Shown: positions 32,194 to 43,093, numbered from the stretch's first letter. The stretch is DNA of 64,000 nt from Epithemia pelagica (GCA_946965045.2 OX337229.1:3286001-3350000); one strand, 5' to 3'. Program-made: numbers and translations. Notes: a model not told the origin generated them from the letters alone.

Positions 32194-35169
32194 ATGTCGT
32201 CGTCTGGCTTTTCGTCGCGTTTTTCGTCTGCTCCTCGCGAGCGCGTGTCTCTGGGTCCTCGCCCTCCCGCTGCGTCTTCGCGTCCTCCCTCGGAGGATGG
32301 GTTGACTCCTTCGTCGGGCCTCGGTGTGGGAGTTGGAACGTCTCCGTTGCGGGTCCCTGTGTCGACTTTGTCGGGCCTCGCCCCGGTTTTGTCGGACATT
32401 GGGGGGGGGGGGGATATTCAAGAAGGAGTTGGTACGGTGTTTGGTGTAGATCGTGGCGGATTGGACTCTGGAGCGGCGCCCGTGGCTTCTCCCGGGGGAG
32501 GTGCACTTGCACCTCCTTCTCCTCCGCTCTTCTTTTCCCGTGATCGTGCGGGGAGTGTCGCTGCGGGCATGAGTTCCACGAGTTCTCGTGCTTCGGACGT
32601 CGGGTGGTACGCTGGCTTGACTGAACGTGAAGACGCGAACACTCAGGGTGGTGGGCCGCCTCTCTCTTCGCAAGAACGACTGGCCACGGCTTGGGCCAAA
32701 GCTGATCGGGAAAGCGAGGCTTGGTACTTGAAGACTCGGGGTGTTTCCGGGAAGAATCTCTCGGAATCTGGAACGCCGATGGATGAAGAAAACAAGCCAG
32801 CTGGACGCAAACCTGGAGCAGTCGCGTCCATTGCAGAGACTTTTGGTTCGGATCGTTTTCCTGGGGGGTTCCCTTCAAAGCCGGAGAACACTCAACTTCA
32901 TGGTGAGCACCCTATTTCTAACAATCTTGTGTCTGTGCGTTGCGTTGATGTGAATGAGCATGAGTTGTGCGGCAGCACGGTCGGATCGTCGGGAAAATTT
33001 TGTACTCTCCTTAAGATCTATTGCAAGACGAAGTCACACCACAAGAAAGGGCCTTCTTTCCTAGACTCTCTCAAAAATAAAGGACTGTCCAAGGTCCTGT
33101 TCATTAACGCCCCCATGAGCAAGGCCCAGCAAGGAAAAGAAGATGCTCCTTTGCAAGCGTTCCAAGATCCTTATTTGGATGCTGCTTCCCTTGACTCATC
33201 CAAGGTCGAAGAGTTGTTGTCGGCTAAGATTCAACCTGTGTTGGTCTGGACATCTTTGTTCTCTTTGATTAAAAGTGAGACTCAGACCGATTTTGAGCCC
33301 TCGAAGAAAAACATTGGAGCGGCCCTGGAAGCCATTGGCGAAGTGGATGTGAGGATCGAAGCGGATTCATGGTCCATCGCCAAAGATGATGACTTGGAGT
33401 TAGCGACCATGGCTGCTCTCAAGAACAAGGCAGTTCACGTCGCTCATACTCTGGCAAAAGGGCTGCGGTTGGAAGACGTGGAATTACCCTCGCCGATGGA
33501 ACCTCTCGATTTGCGGCCGGTTTCCGCTGAAACTACAAACGTGAGAGAGATCTTGGTTCATAATACGACGCTCTTAGGGCAAGTCGCTCAAGCCTCGTCG
33601 AATCAACTCGTCACACTTCGCGCTCGACAGCTCGAGCAAAACAAGCTGCTGAACACGCTGGTGAACAAAGTAAACCTAATGAGTGGCCTATTGGGAGCGC
33701 CCCCTGCTGGGGCAGGTACGGTTTCAGTGTGGCAAGCTTTGTCGGAACTGCAAGACTCGAGTCTACAGCCAGACAACCACTCTGAAGAGTCAAAGGATTG
33801 GCGCATTGAAATGATGGACTTGCACCAGAAGGTCCAGGCTCTAAGCACCGAATTGGAGGATGCCAAATGAAAATCTGACAACTTTGAGAAGGACCGCAAG
33901 ATGCTCAAGCTTCTACCCGAGGAAGTCAAGAAATTGATCTGGCACGAGTTGAAAAAGGTGGAGAACACTATCATTGATGCCAATGATTACTTCCAGGGAG
34001 GTGGACGTGTCGAGTTAGAGAATCATATTCGGTACTTGACCGACACTTTGCACTCGGTATTACAACAAGGACGACCAAGTACATCTCACTTGGCAGGTTC
34101 GGGAGTTGACGCTCAGGAAATAGTCGAAATGAAACGTCTGCTGAGCAAGATGGAAGAACAAGAGAAGACTCAGCAGATACGCATCACGGATCTAGAAGCA
34201 AGATCGGAGATGCAAGCTGTGGAGATTGAGGGAGTTCAGTTTAGCTCCCCCGCTCAGGTAAAGGCGTTTGTCATCTCCAACAACGTTTCAGGAGAAGTTT
34301 TAAAGTTTGTTGACGCAATGTCATTCATTGAGATGGCCACGACGGTATCTCAAAGTTATACAGATAACATTGAGGTGCAATACAAAGGAAGCAGGTCGTC
34401 GATGGAAAGACCGAGTGATCAAAAAGCATTGTACTCGTTCCAACTCATGGCTCCTACAGTCATGGCAGGAACACCAGACCAGGCTCGCACAAACCTACGC
34501 AAATTGTGCAAACTCGATACATATCAACGGTTCAAGGGATCCGGTGCCCGTGACTCGGGAGCAGCCAGTGAAATTCGGAAATTGCTGAATGACAAACATT
34601 CGGCCGTCCTGAAAGAGATTCGGACTTCCGAAATGTCCCAAGGAGCTAAGTCAGTAGCTCACGCTTTGTTGACAGACGCCAAACACTTCCTTGATACTCT
34701 CCTGATCTATATGAAAGATCAGGTGGAGGAGTATGGCTCTGACACAAACTTGAGCGAGGTCCGTCGGTGGGATTTGGTTCAGAACATTGTCCGGATTGTT
34801 TTCGAAGTGATAAGCCAGCCACGTAGGGTGTGCAGCGAAATCACGATAAAACAAGCGACGAGCCCTGAACGTGCACATGATCTTCTGTGGGCTGTGTTAC
34901 AAGCAAACAGGTTGCAGCGCAAATTCTTAGATCATGAATTCAAGAACCATCCGAAAGTCGGACCAATGCTAACTCACTTCTTGTTAGATGTGGTGAGCTT
35001 CCACGACGATGTCGATCCGCTGATAAAGGACGTACAAAAGGCGGTGACTGAGGCGGGTCAAGCAAAACGCAAGTTAGATGCTCTGGAAAGTCAAATAAAA
35101 AATATGCAGTCGAGACTCCCATCCAAGAAGGGAAAAGCAAAACCTGAGGGGGCCGAATCATCATCGTGA
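32194..35169 (+). pseudogene. DIRS gag-like ORF, interrupted by a TGA
   Basis: One frame of about 991 codons is broken by TGA at 33868-33870, within a predicted coiled coil (the reading ELEDAK stop KSDNFEKDRKML continues normally after it). The N-terminal ~150 residues are Ser/Pro/Gly-rich low complexity; a 13-G run at 32401-32413 encodes glycines and is a likely slippage site. The remainder is helical with heptad-like stretches and no zinc knuckle. No similarity beyond position in the element supports the gag label. The frame ends at TGA 35167-35169 and continues in the same phase into the polymerase ORF. Confidence 0.6.
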
Positions 35170-35223
35170 GACGGAAATGAAGAAAAGACCCCTTGCAAAA
35201 TCGATGAACAAGAAACTTCAGCC

Positions 35224-38200
35224 ATGCGAAAGAGGGAGAGAAGCGTTGAGCCCAAAAGGTTCGGCCGAGAAAAACGAGAGAAGTTGGAAACATGTTCAGC
35301 ATGGATCAGTCGCAAGGTACCTATCGAAGAAGCATCATTCTCCATGGGTATCGTTTTTACGGGTCTTTCGAGTTGGCTCTTCTTGCCCGAGAACTTGATG
35401 GGATGCAGAATTAGTTGGTTGGTCACGTGGAAACGCTTGAGAAACTACTGCACCCACTTGGTCGCGTCGGGATCAAAGGTGACCTGGATTGATCCGGAGT
35501 CACCTTGCAGCATGGAAGACTACACTCCGTATTATGAGGACTCAGTTGACGTAGTCGTTTTTGAAGGCACGTGTCGTCCGTCCAAAGCACCTCATCCTCT
35601 GTGGTTTGGAAGGACTCAACTGGTTCTGTCGGATCGGGGTCTGCGGGGAAGGCCACCGGAAGGATGGTGGACGCTTTCCCAGGGTCTCACTCATGCTGAA
35701 ACAGGAGGTGTGACGGATTGGCGGGGCCGCTCTCACTGGTTCGCAAAATCGAGCCACCACGGAAGTAAACCCAATGATGCTTCCGCTGTATTCGATGCAA
35801 GATTCATTATTGGGGCTCCAAACCATCTGATAAATCTCGTGGATCGCACTGTCACTGGGAAACGGGTGAGATCGAGTTTGGAAGACGATTTGTTGGATCC
35901 AGACAAGGATCTGCTACCATGGAAAGATGTAGCTATGTTTCAAAAGAAGCGACTCGTCTTACCAACAGTGTATGGACAAAATGTCCGCGTGATGAGACAA
36001 CTTACTCTCAAAGAGTTGTCTTCGTGTATTGATTTGCCTGTGTCGGTAGTGCAAAGTTGGAATGACGCCACACTCAAAGCCGTCGTCATAGCATGCACCA
36101 AACCAATCAAGGTCGTGTCATGCTTGGGGATGTGTTTGCGAGCTTGGCTGATGCAAACGCTATCGGACACCGGGAACGACGTCAAATTATCGGCGGATAC
36201 ACCAAAAGGAAATCATATTCTCAAGGACAGCGAAGAAGTGTCCCAAAGTCTTAATGGACTCCTTTCATCGGAACGTGAAGAGTCGAAAATTGAGGAAGAG
36301 GAGCGCATGTCGGGCTACATCAAGCTGGCTTTGACAACCACTGCCTCCGAAAAAGCAGTCAAACATGACAAGGCGGCCGTACCCACTGATTTGTGGGATG
36401 ATCGAATCCGTTTCCTGTTAGACCAAGATAGTTTGTCAGATCGTCATTGTCGAGCGTTCAATCTAGTACGAGAAGCGATGCTATCAAGATGGAGACGCAA
36501 TGTGGTTTGGTCATGGCTGACTTGGTGGCGGCAGAACAATCGGCAACTGAAGGCCGAAGAACCAAACTGGTGGAAGCTCATTGAGCAACGAGGCAAAGAA
36601 GCGTGTCGACATGCTTGTGAGGCCACTTTTTGGGCGTGGCCCGCAGGGTCGAGTGTATTCTTTTGGCGGTGGCCAAGCGAGTACATGCGAGATCTGGCGA
36701 TTGGCGTCCCACTTTGTTGGACTGGCATGCCAAAACAACAAATCGTTCGCCAAGGTGGCCTTGGCGATGACAACACTATAAAGCGAATCGCGGAAAAGAT
36801 AGACGATGTGCGCGCAAAACGGTATGTCGGAGAGGACGGCAACTGGAAAGCCACAATGAATTATTTTGCGGTTCCAAAGGGTGAAGACGACGTGCAGATG
36901 GTATACGATGGAACCAAGAGTGGTCTTAATGACTGCTTGTACGCTCCGTGGTTCCCGCTACCTGATGCAGAAGTTTTGGTTCGCACTCTCGACACCGGCT
37001 ACTGGTGCGTAGACAACGACTACGGGGAGATGTTTTTAAACTTCTGGATCCATCCGGAGTTACAAGAATTTAGCGCCATGGATTTTACGCCTATCTATGG
37101 CAGGAAAGAGAACGGCGAGTTATGGATCGAAGGATGGACGAGGTGTGCTATGGGTCAGAGTCCTTCACCCTTCACGACTGTCCAGCAAACTCGTCGCTTG
37201 AAACGGCTCATGTTAGGCGATCGGAAAAAGCGAGTGAACGTGTTTAGATGGTACCGAGTGGTAATCAACTTACCTGGTACTGTCGATTACCGCCCGGGTG
37301 AACCCTGGATCGCGAAGAGAAGGCAAAACGGAGCTTTAGCAGCGGATGCCCATGATTACGTAGACGATCTATGGGGAACGGGACCGACGTCAAATGATGC
37401 CTGGCGCATAAGTTCGGTTATTGCGAAAACCGCTTCTTTCTATGGCGTCCAAGACGCGGCGCGGAAAAGAAGGGAGCAAACTCAACGGCCCGGAGCCTGG
37501 GCTGGAGTAGTGTGCGGGACGGCCCCCGACCAGCCTTTCATTTCGGTCACACAAGAAAAGTGGGAAAAAACCCAGAGCAAAATAAGAAGACGACTGCGAA
37601 GTGAAATCAACGAAGTCGGGAACGCGTCTCCAAAAGGTACAGTGCGACGAAAAGTACTGGAGGAGGTTGCCGGCTTCATCAACCACGTGGGTCGAGCGTA
37701 TCCAACGTTGCTCTTGTATTTGAATGGAGTGTATGCAACGATCAACATCTGGCGGCCGGATCGCGATGACGACGGATGGAAGGTGAATAACCATACGTCG
37801 GATTTGCGATATAGTGGCAGTTACAAAGACGCCCCAGCACGCGTTCGGTTGGTCGATCGAATGATCTTTGATGTTGAAGCGATGGAATCGCTCACTTCAG
37901 CAACACATCCTCCCGAACGATTTCTTAGACCTGACAAAGCTGTCGCCAAAGCTCGTTACTACTTTGGCGATGCCTCTGGAGCAGGATTCGGAATGTCGGG
38001 ATGGACTCCAGGCGACAAAGAAATCGAAGTAGATTTTGGGGCCTGGGAGGCGTCGGCGATGTTGGGATCCTCTTCCAATTTCAGAGAATTAGCGAACATT
38101 GTCATGAAGATCGAGGAACTTGAACGCCAAGGGCGAGTCAATGCTGAAACAGAGTATTTTATCTTCATAGATAATATTCATGCCGAAGCTGCGTTTTATC

Positions 38201-38979
38201 GAGGATCGGCGAGGTCCCCTGAGGTGTTGCATTTGATGTTTCGCCTTCATAAAATCCTTATGAAGGGCAACGCCTTCATACACGTAATCTGGGTGGCGGG
38301 CAAGCGGATGATAGCACAGGGCAGTGACGGACTGTCCCGATCCGACCTCACCAGTGACGTGCTGAGGGGACAGAGCATGTTGGATTATGTGCCGTTACAT
38401 CTATCGGTGGGTGAAAGACAGCCTCAAGGAACATCGACACTGCTCAGGCGCATCATGGGTGACCGTTTCAATCAAGCACTGAGAATGGAACCGCAAGACT
38501 GGTTCACTGCTCCTCAGGATACTGATGGAATCTTCATCTGGGAGCCCCCTCCCTGTCTAGCCGATGTCGCCATATACATGATGAGCGAAGCGTGGCATAT
38601 CCGTCCATGGAATGTGCACGTCATGTTGATTCCCTCGTTGATGAGTGGAAAGTGGAGAAAGATGCTTTTCAAAATATCTGATGTCATCTGTGTTCTTCCG
38701 TTCGGCGAGCAATGGTGGCCTCGTGAGTCGGAGTTTGAGCCTCTCACTCTCGCTTTTATTTTCCCTCTTCTACACAGAGCGCCTTGGCGAGTTAAATTCG
38801 AGCCATTTTTTCGAGACCAAAGTCATTACGTGCGCACGTTGCACAGGCAATCTATCCCATTCGCGGGGTATCATCTGTGCCAACTATGGGCACGCGCGTG
38901 GACACTGGGAACCGTGCCGTTCGGCGTACCACCCTCACTGTTACGAGGTGACAGCGAAGCCCGATCCGTTTCCTCGTGA
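35224..38979 (+). CDS. Reverse transcriptase / RNase H of the DIRS-type element
   Basis: An open frame of 1251 codons. The RT palm is visible: YFAVPKGEDDVQMVYDGTKSG, WCVDNDYGEMFLNF (motif A), MGQSPSPF, and the catalytic box YVDD at 37357-37368 (residue ~712). The RNase H part has YYFGDASGAGFG, SSNFREL, FIDNIHAEAAF and WVAGKRMIAQGSDGLSR, supplying the acidic residues. The C-terminal segment (HVMLIPSLMSGKWRKML ... WPRESEFEPLTLAFIFPLL) is like the RT-RH tail of DIRS elements. It overlaps the next ORF in another frame from about 38645. The frame itself is intact although the element as a whole is not. Confidence 0.85.
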   Translation: MRKRERSVEPKRFGREKREKLETCSAWISRKVPIEEASFSMGIVFTGLSSWLFLPENLMGCRISWLVTWKRLRNYCTHLVASGSKVTWIDPESPCSMEDYTPYYEDSVDVVVFEGTCRPSKAPHPLWFGRTQLVLSDRGLRGRPPEGWWTLSQGLTHAETGGVTDWRGRSHWFAKSSHHGSKPNDASAVFDARFIIGAPNHLINLVDRTVTGKRVRSSLEDDLLDPDKDLLPWKDVAMFQKKRLVLPTVYGQNVRVMRQLTLKELSSCIDLPVSVVQSWNDATLKAVVIACTKPIKVVSCLGMCLRAWLMQTLSDTGNDVKLSADTPKGNHILKDSEEVSQSLNGLLSSEREESKIEEEERMSGYIKLALTTTASEKAVKHDKAAVPTDLWDDRIRFLLDQDSLSDRHCRAFNLVREAMLSRWRRNVVWSWLTWWRQNNRQLKAEEPNWWKLIEQRGKEACRHACEATFWAWPAGSSVFFWRWPSEYMRDLAIGVPLCWTGMPKQQIVRQGGLGDDNTIKRIAEKIDDVRAKRYVGEDGNWKATMNYFAVPKGEDDVQMVYDGTKSGLNDCLYAPWFPLPDAEVLVRTLDTGYWCVDNDYGEMFLNFWIHPELQEFSAMDFTPIYGRKENGELWIEGWTRCAMGQSPSPFTTVQQTRRLKRLMLGDRKKRVNVFRWYRVVINLPGTVDYRPGEPWIAKRRQNGALAADAHDYVDDLWGTGPTSNDAWRISSVIAKTASFYGVQDAARKRREQTQRPGAWAGVVCGTAPDQPFISVTQEKWEKTQSKIRRRLRSEINEVGNASPKGTVRRKVLEEVAGFINHVGRAYPTLLLYLNGVYATINIWRPDRDDDGWKVNNHTSDLRYSGSYKDAPARVRLVDRMIFDVEAMESLTSATHPPERFLRPDKAVAKARYYFGDASGAGFGMSGWTPGDKEIEVDFGAWEASAMLGSSSNFRELANIVMKIEELERQGRVNAETEYFIFIDNIHAEAAFYRGSARSPEVLHLMFRLHKILMKGNAFIHVIWVAGKRMIAQGSDGLSRSDLTSDVLRGQSMLDYVPLHLSVGERQPQGTSTLLRRIMGDRFNQALRMEPQDWFTAPQDTDGIFIWEPPPCLADVAIYMMSEAWHIRPWNVHVMLIPSLMSGKWRKMLFKISDVICVLPFGEQWWPRESEFEPLTLAFIFPLLHRAPWRVKFEPFFRDQSHYVRTLHRQSIPFAGYHLCQLWARAWTLGTVPFGVPPSLLRGDSEARSVSS

Positions 38980-40692
38980 CTTACAGCCGAGGAAGATGGA
39001 ACTTAACGAAAACGGAGAGTGGGTGGAGGAAACAGAAGGCTGCGAAGCAACGGAAAAGGAGCGTAAGGATATGGACGATTGGTACACTTGCGCAAGAGCA
39101 GGTGACCATCTTCTTACCACGTTCCAATGTACACTGTGTCATTTTCGGAACATTTACAAGAGAGATCCTGTATACGAGTCTCGATAAGACGAATGGGCGC
39201 AGCTTTGCATCACCCGGGCCAACTTGGATGCTTTCTGGGCGAGGCGATCCAGTACGGTAAAGGGAAACTTGTTAGAGGTGATTAGAGTGATGAAAATCCT
39301 GAAAGATCTACGCATCGAAAACCCTTGTCCTGACACTCCCAGGGGACCATTTCCTGTGGAGGATGTGCACGGCATGGTGCCTGCAATGGTGTCTCTTCAG
39401 CGCTCCATGGATCACGGAAGAAACTCGAAGACTATCCAGTGGGACACTATGCGAGGGATTCGCTCTGGAATTAGCAACTTTATTCACACCACTCCTAAAG
39501 GTACGGATGGAGCCATCATGTCAGACGGAAAGAGATCCACACATATAACCACCAGTTCAACCAATTCGATGTGGTTCAAGAAATTTATGATTGGCAGCCA
39601 TGAACGGATGGGTGATGTCAAACTGCAAGACGCCGCGGTATCCATTGAGTTGTTGTTGGCCCTACAAGGTTTCTACGAGAAGGCATGGGCTCGGGAGGAA
39701 GAGATGACAGCGGGATATTCATTGTCAAAGTTTGAGACGGTCGTGATGGGTGCGGCACTCATGTTGGGCTTCTCCTCGGCGCTACGAGGGGAGGAGTTGG
39801 GACATATCAGGTTGGGTGAATCCAAGCTGTACACGAACTTTGGCTTGAAGCACCCAAAGAAACCGCATGTGGAGTTGGCATTGCAAGGCAGATTCAAGAA
39901 CATGACTGGCTTTACCCCCTAACTTATCACCGGAACATTGATGCGGGTGAAGGTGCGAGTGCGGGGAGTAAGCCCCCGCACTCGCATCAACATTCCTACT
40001 AGAAACTTAACAGTTATCCGTAGTTTTGTCATGCGAGTGTGCTTCAACGGATAGAATGACAGACGATTACCGATACTCTTCAGCTTTGGCGCGGCAAATC
40101 GTTGCCCTCGCAGCCCTTGCATGCCCGCAGTGACTTGCACGCAATTTTTGCGAGCGCCCGCGCTAAATTTTTAGATTTGGAGTCCCCCCTCGCACTCGCA
40201 CCTACCCCCGCACCAAAAAGTAGCCTGATAAGTTACCGTGTTAGACGCCACAAAATTCCGTTGGCGGCAGAGACCAAGTCAGGCATCAAGAATGCTGTTT
40301 GGATGACAAGGCTACTCAATTTATACTCGTTGATTGGTGTGGAAGAGGGGCCGTTAATTCGACTGAGACCTCGAAGTGATCAAGCCGCAAGCATAAGAGA
40401 GCTGGACATCCTATGGCACAAGAGTTTGTATGTGATGCAGATTGCCCATTCATCTCTGGTCCCAGATCTGACGGAATCGGGAGCATCATTTAGTGTGAGA
40501 CGATCGCTCAGACGAGGGTCCACAACGCAAGCCAGAAACCAACGGATCCCAAAAGACGTTGTGGTTCTGAACAACCGATGGAGAAAACAGGATCACGCTG
40601 GTAACAGATTCGCGTAATCTGAAATGCTAGAGGTATACACCGACGTTGTTGCAGCGCTACGAACTTTGTTGCAATATTCGGAAGAATTGTAA
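38645..40692 (+). pseudogene. DIRS zinc-finger / tyrosine recombinase, broken by two stops and a MITE
   Basis: The first part is Cys/His-rich (CARCTGN ... HPHCYEV ... FQCTLCHFRNIY). TAA at 39185-39187 interrupts the frame. The recombinase then shows GFSSALRGEELGHIRL with the first catalytic Arg and an H.ELALQGRFK strand. It is cut at 39922 by a MITE, after which the same protein resumes (HKIPLAAETKSGI ... RRSLRRGSTTQARNQ with the second Arg). A third stop at 40615-40617 falls just before the MLEVYTDV segment carrying the probable nucleophilic Tyr, and the frame ends at 40692. The order of the conserved boxes is that of DIRS recombinases. Confidence 0.78.
39922..40233. mobile_element. 312-bp MITE with TA target-site duplication
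   Basis: The element is flanked by TA (39920-39921 and 40234-40235). Its ends ACTTATCA...TGATAAGT are perfect inverted repeats and extend as an imperfect inverted repeat of about 45 bp (GGTGCGAGTGCG on the left, CGCACTCGCACC on the right). The left end also contains an internal hairpin of TGCGAGTGCGGGG with CCCCGCACTCGCA. Removing the element and one TA restores the recombinase frame exactly. A TA duplication points to a Tc1/mariner-type transposase acting in trans. It contains no ORF of its own. Confidence 0.88.
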
Positions 40693-42259
40693 TTTTCTCA
40701 AAGGCGATTTGACAGAACGTCTTTGCTATGGAAATACGGCAGATGAGGCAAGGTGGGGGATAAGGATAAGATGACTTCACGTCGCTTGTTCGTCGTTTAC
40801 GAGTTGGCTGATGGATTTCGGAAACCGTGGACATGTGAAGGCTTTGGTAAAATTCTCGCAGTGGCATGTGAGGATTTTGGCAAATGGTATTTTGCAGCGG
40901 TTCGCCCTGCGTGCCAACCCGTGCTTTCGGGGGCTAGAACGGCACTCGGGCAAAGAATCTACGGTCAGCAAGAGCATGCTTGGTAACCGACAGCTACTGA
41001 GCGTGCGTCGATTTGAAAGAATGGTTACGCTTCCCAAGCGGCCGTTTTGCTCCTGTGGGTCGGAGTTCCCTATCAGTAAATTGTACGTAGTCAGTACTAT
41101 ACGTACAAATGCGCGCCCATTCTCTCTTCGTGTTTTTCCATACGAGTAGGTGCAAGGAAGTGAACTAAGGAGTGAGCCGGACGGAGGAGATGCCTTTTAC
41201 CTTCTACATGCACTTCAAGAGCTTCTTTTGTTCTGACCCAATACCCAGTAGTAAGGAAGTGATTCCTTGCAGTTTCTTCGTATTACGTATTGATCTTCAC
41301 CTTTTGTGCACGTGAGGACCGAGAATAAATCTAGTCACGAGCGATGGGGATGAACAAGATATCAATTTCTCAGCGGTAGTATACCTAAAATGAAACAGTT
41401 CTCAACAACATTCATTAACATGGACAGATAGAAATGTTTTCCTCATGCAACAGCTAAAATCCCCCGAATTAGTAGAATAGAACTGCGTACGTTGATCTGG
41501 CCACGTAGGCTCTTTCCTTTTCGACCTGAAAAGACATGTTTCGCGAGGAATGATTCTCGTGTATTCCTCAATTGGCGACAATTAGTTGGAGTATCTTCTT
41601 TCAAAAACGCTGCAGAGTCGTTTCTTAAAAGCGAAGATCGACTGAATGCAATCCGAACACGACAATTAACGACGACACTGGATCCAGTTGTGCAGCGTAT
41701 TTAGCTAGTATCGTAAGGTCAACGCTCTGAATGATGCTGAGAAAGCTTGTCTTGAAAAGTTTAGCTTCACATGATCTGATAGTATTCCTGGAGATATACT
41801 AGTAGATGTCTATTCAAGTACTAACTTTCTGAAATAGTTTAAACTAAGTATTTAGAGAGGATCCTTTAAGATCTGGAAAGGCTTTTCGAACATAACAATC
41901 CGTCACTGACGCAAGTTTCACGCTACGTCAGTGTCGCTCGAACTTTTTAGCATACAAGGAGTCAAAGTGGGGATTCGTTTACCAAGGGATGGTCGAAACA
42001 AAGGCCTTGGCGCGGAAATTTCGTGGCTTGGTCTCGGTGAATACGAATGGAAGATCGCTGAGCTGCGCATTTACTCTTCATAACATTGTGAATGTGGTGG
42101 ATGCATCGTTGAAAGGTGGTTATTGAATAGGAGCATCGTAAAGACAATCTGCTCTCGATAACCTTACTTTGGCTTGCATCATATCAACCTTTGTTAGCGG
42201 ACGTAACTTCTCAATCGATTAGATTTGGAGCCCTGAGTCATTTTTCGTATCCCCAAGAT
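40693..42259. other. Intergenic region, right flank of retroelement
   Basis: 1567 bases without a recognised gene. The left part should be the 3' non-coding end of the DIRS element. Small perfect inverted repeats occur at 41081-41089/41100-41108 (TTGTACGTA arms) and near 41900-41930 (CACTGACG arms). The right part precedes the next host gene and should contain its promoter. Confidence 0.5.
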
Positions 42260-43093
42260 ATGACTGGTTGTGCTTCCGATGACAATGCAGGATCTTTTGG
42301 ATTCAGTGCGGATCCTCTTTCAGGGTCCAAATCAGTCCCTCTACCCCGATTCAGTCTGCGGAAAAGGAAACCTTGTCCCGACCGCGGAGCTCTGGGGTTG
42401 CCATCGGTGAGCTCTGCTCTTCTCGATGGTATTTTTGCGGATGTTGCGGAGATCTTGCAATCTGAAGGAACTGAAAGCTCTGGCTCGGATTCTTCTTCCT
42501 CTCCTTCCTCCTGCGAAGAGAGCACATCGTTTATTCAGATGTCTCCCCCGGCTAAGAAAAGTCGCTCGTCTCTGACTCATTCTATCAGCCGCAGCCCCAA
42601 GTCATTCAAGAGTCTTGGTGAGATGTTTTTCCCTTCGAGTCATGAGATCAAGCCAGGTCTTGTTTCGCCCAGCTACACTCCCCCAGATCTGACGCTGCAG
42701 GTCACCGCCGAGTGTAAGACTAAGAAACGAACAGTCGTTTCACAACCGAAGATCTCTGAATTCCCAACCTCTGCTCCCTTGGGGGCTTCTCCGTCTTTCC
42801 CTCACCTTCCTCCAGCTGTAAGCGTGTCTTCCTGCAACACTCTCACCAGAGTGCTATCGGATCTCCAAGATAATGCTATCGAACCCGAAGGAAAAGACAG
42901 CTACGGGTGGTTCATTGAAATGGACAACGCGGAAGAAGAAAAAGAGACGGTTGATCCATACACCAAGAGCTCCAGTTCCAACAACCTTGCCTTCGTAGCC
43001 GCGACTGCTCCGAGCGTTGGTAATCACGACGCTGAAGTTGAATGGGCCAAGGCTGCTGATACTGTGGACTCTGTTCTCGGAGACTTCTTTTGA
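42260..43093 (+). CDS. Ser-rich protein, unknown (weak resemblance to OXS3-type proteins)
   Basis: 277 aa from the first ATG at 42260. It is basic at the start (PRFSLRKRKPCPD), then strongly Ser-rich and acidic (ESSGSDSSSSPSSCEES), with a KSFKSLGEM segment, a middle Pro/Ser region, and a C-terminus containing YGWFIEMD and ending VDSVLGDFF. The Ser cluster followed by KSF.SL recalls plant OXIDATIVE STRESS 3 proteins, but the match is short and could be chance. No membrane span or signal peptide is seen. Composition and even codon use argue for a host gene rather than part of the adjacent retroelement. Confidence 0.5.
   Translation: MTGCASDDNAGSFGFSADPLSGSKSVPLPRFSLRKRKPCPDRGALGLPSVSSALLDGIFADVAEILQSEGTESSGSDSSSSPSSCEESTSFIQMSPPAKKSRSSLTHSISRSPKSFKSLGEMFFPSSHEIKPGLVSPSYTPPDLTLQVTAECKTKKRTVVSQPKISEFPTSAPLGASPSFPHLPPAVSVSSCNTLTRVLSDLQDNAIEPEGKDSYGWFIEMDNAEEEKETVDPYTKSSSSNNLAFVAATAPSVGNHDAEVEWAKAADTVDSVLGDFF

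Larger units (their letters stand above)
32194..40692 (+). mobile_element. Decayed DIRS-type (tyrosine recombinase) retroelement, coding span
   Basis: In order: a gag-like ORF, reverse transcriptase with RNase H, then a Cys/His-rich domain and a tyrosine recombinase. This order, and the recombinase instead of a DDE integrase and protease, is that of the DIRS order. The copy is dead: in-frame stops at 33868-33870, 39185-39187 and 40615-40617, and a 312-bp MITE inside the recombinase. The non-coding ends (expected inverted or split direct repeats) extend beyond these limits but were not located. Confidence 0.8.

Noticed and set aside
33868-33870. TGA as a selenocysteine or programmed recoding codon
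   Set aside because: It lies in a coiled-coil region with no structural reason for selenocysteine and in an element that has other stops; simple decay is the better explanation.
40693-41704. Small ORFs right of the retroelement (40753-40986, 40811-41149, 41492-41704)
   Set aside because: Short, mutually overlapping on both strands and without recognisable motifs; probably non-coding end of the element.
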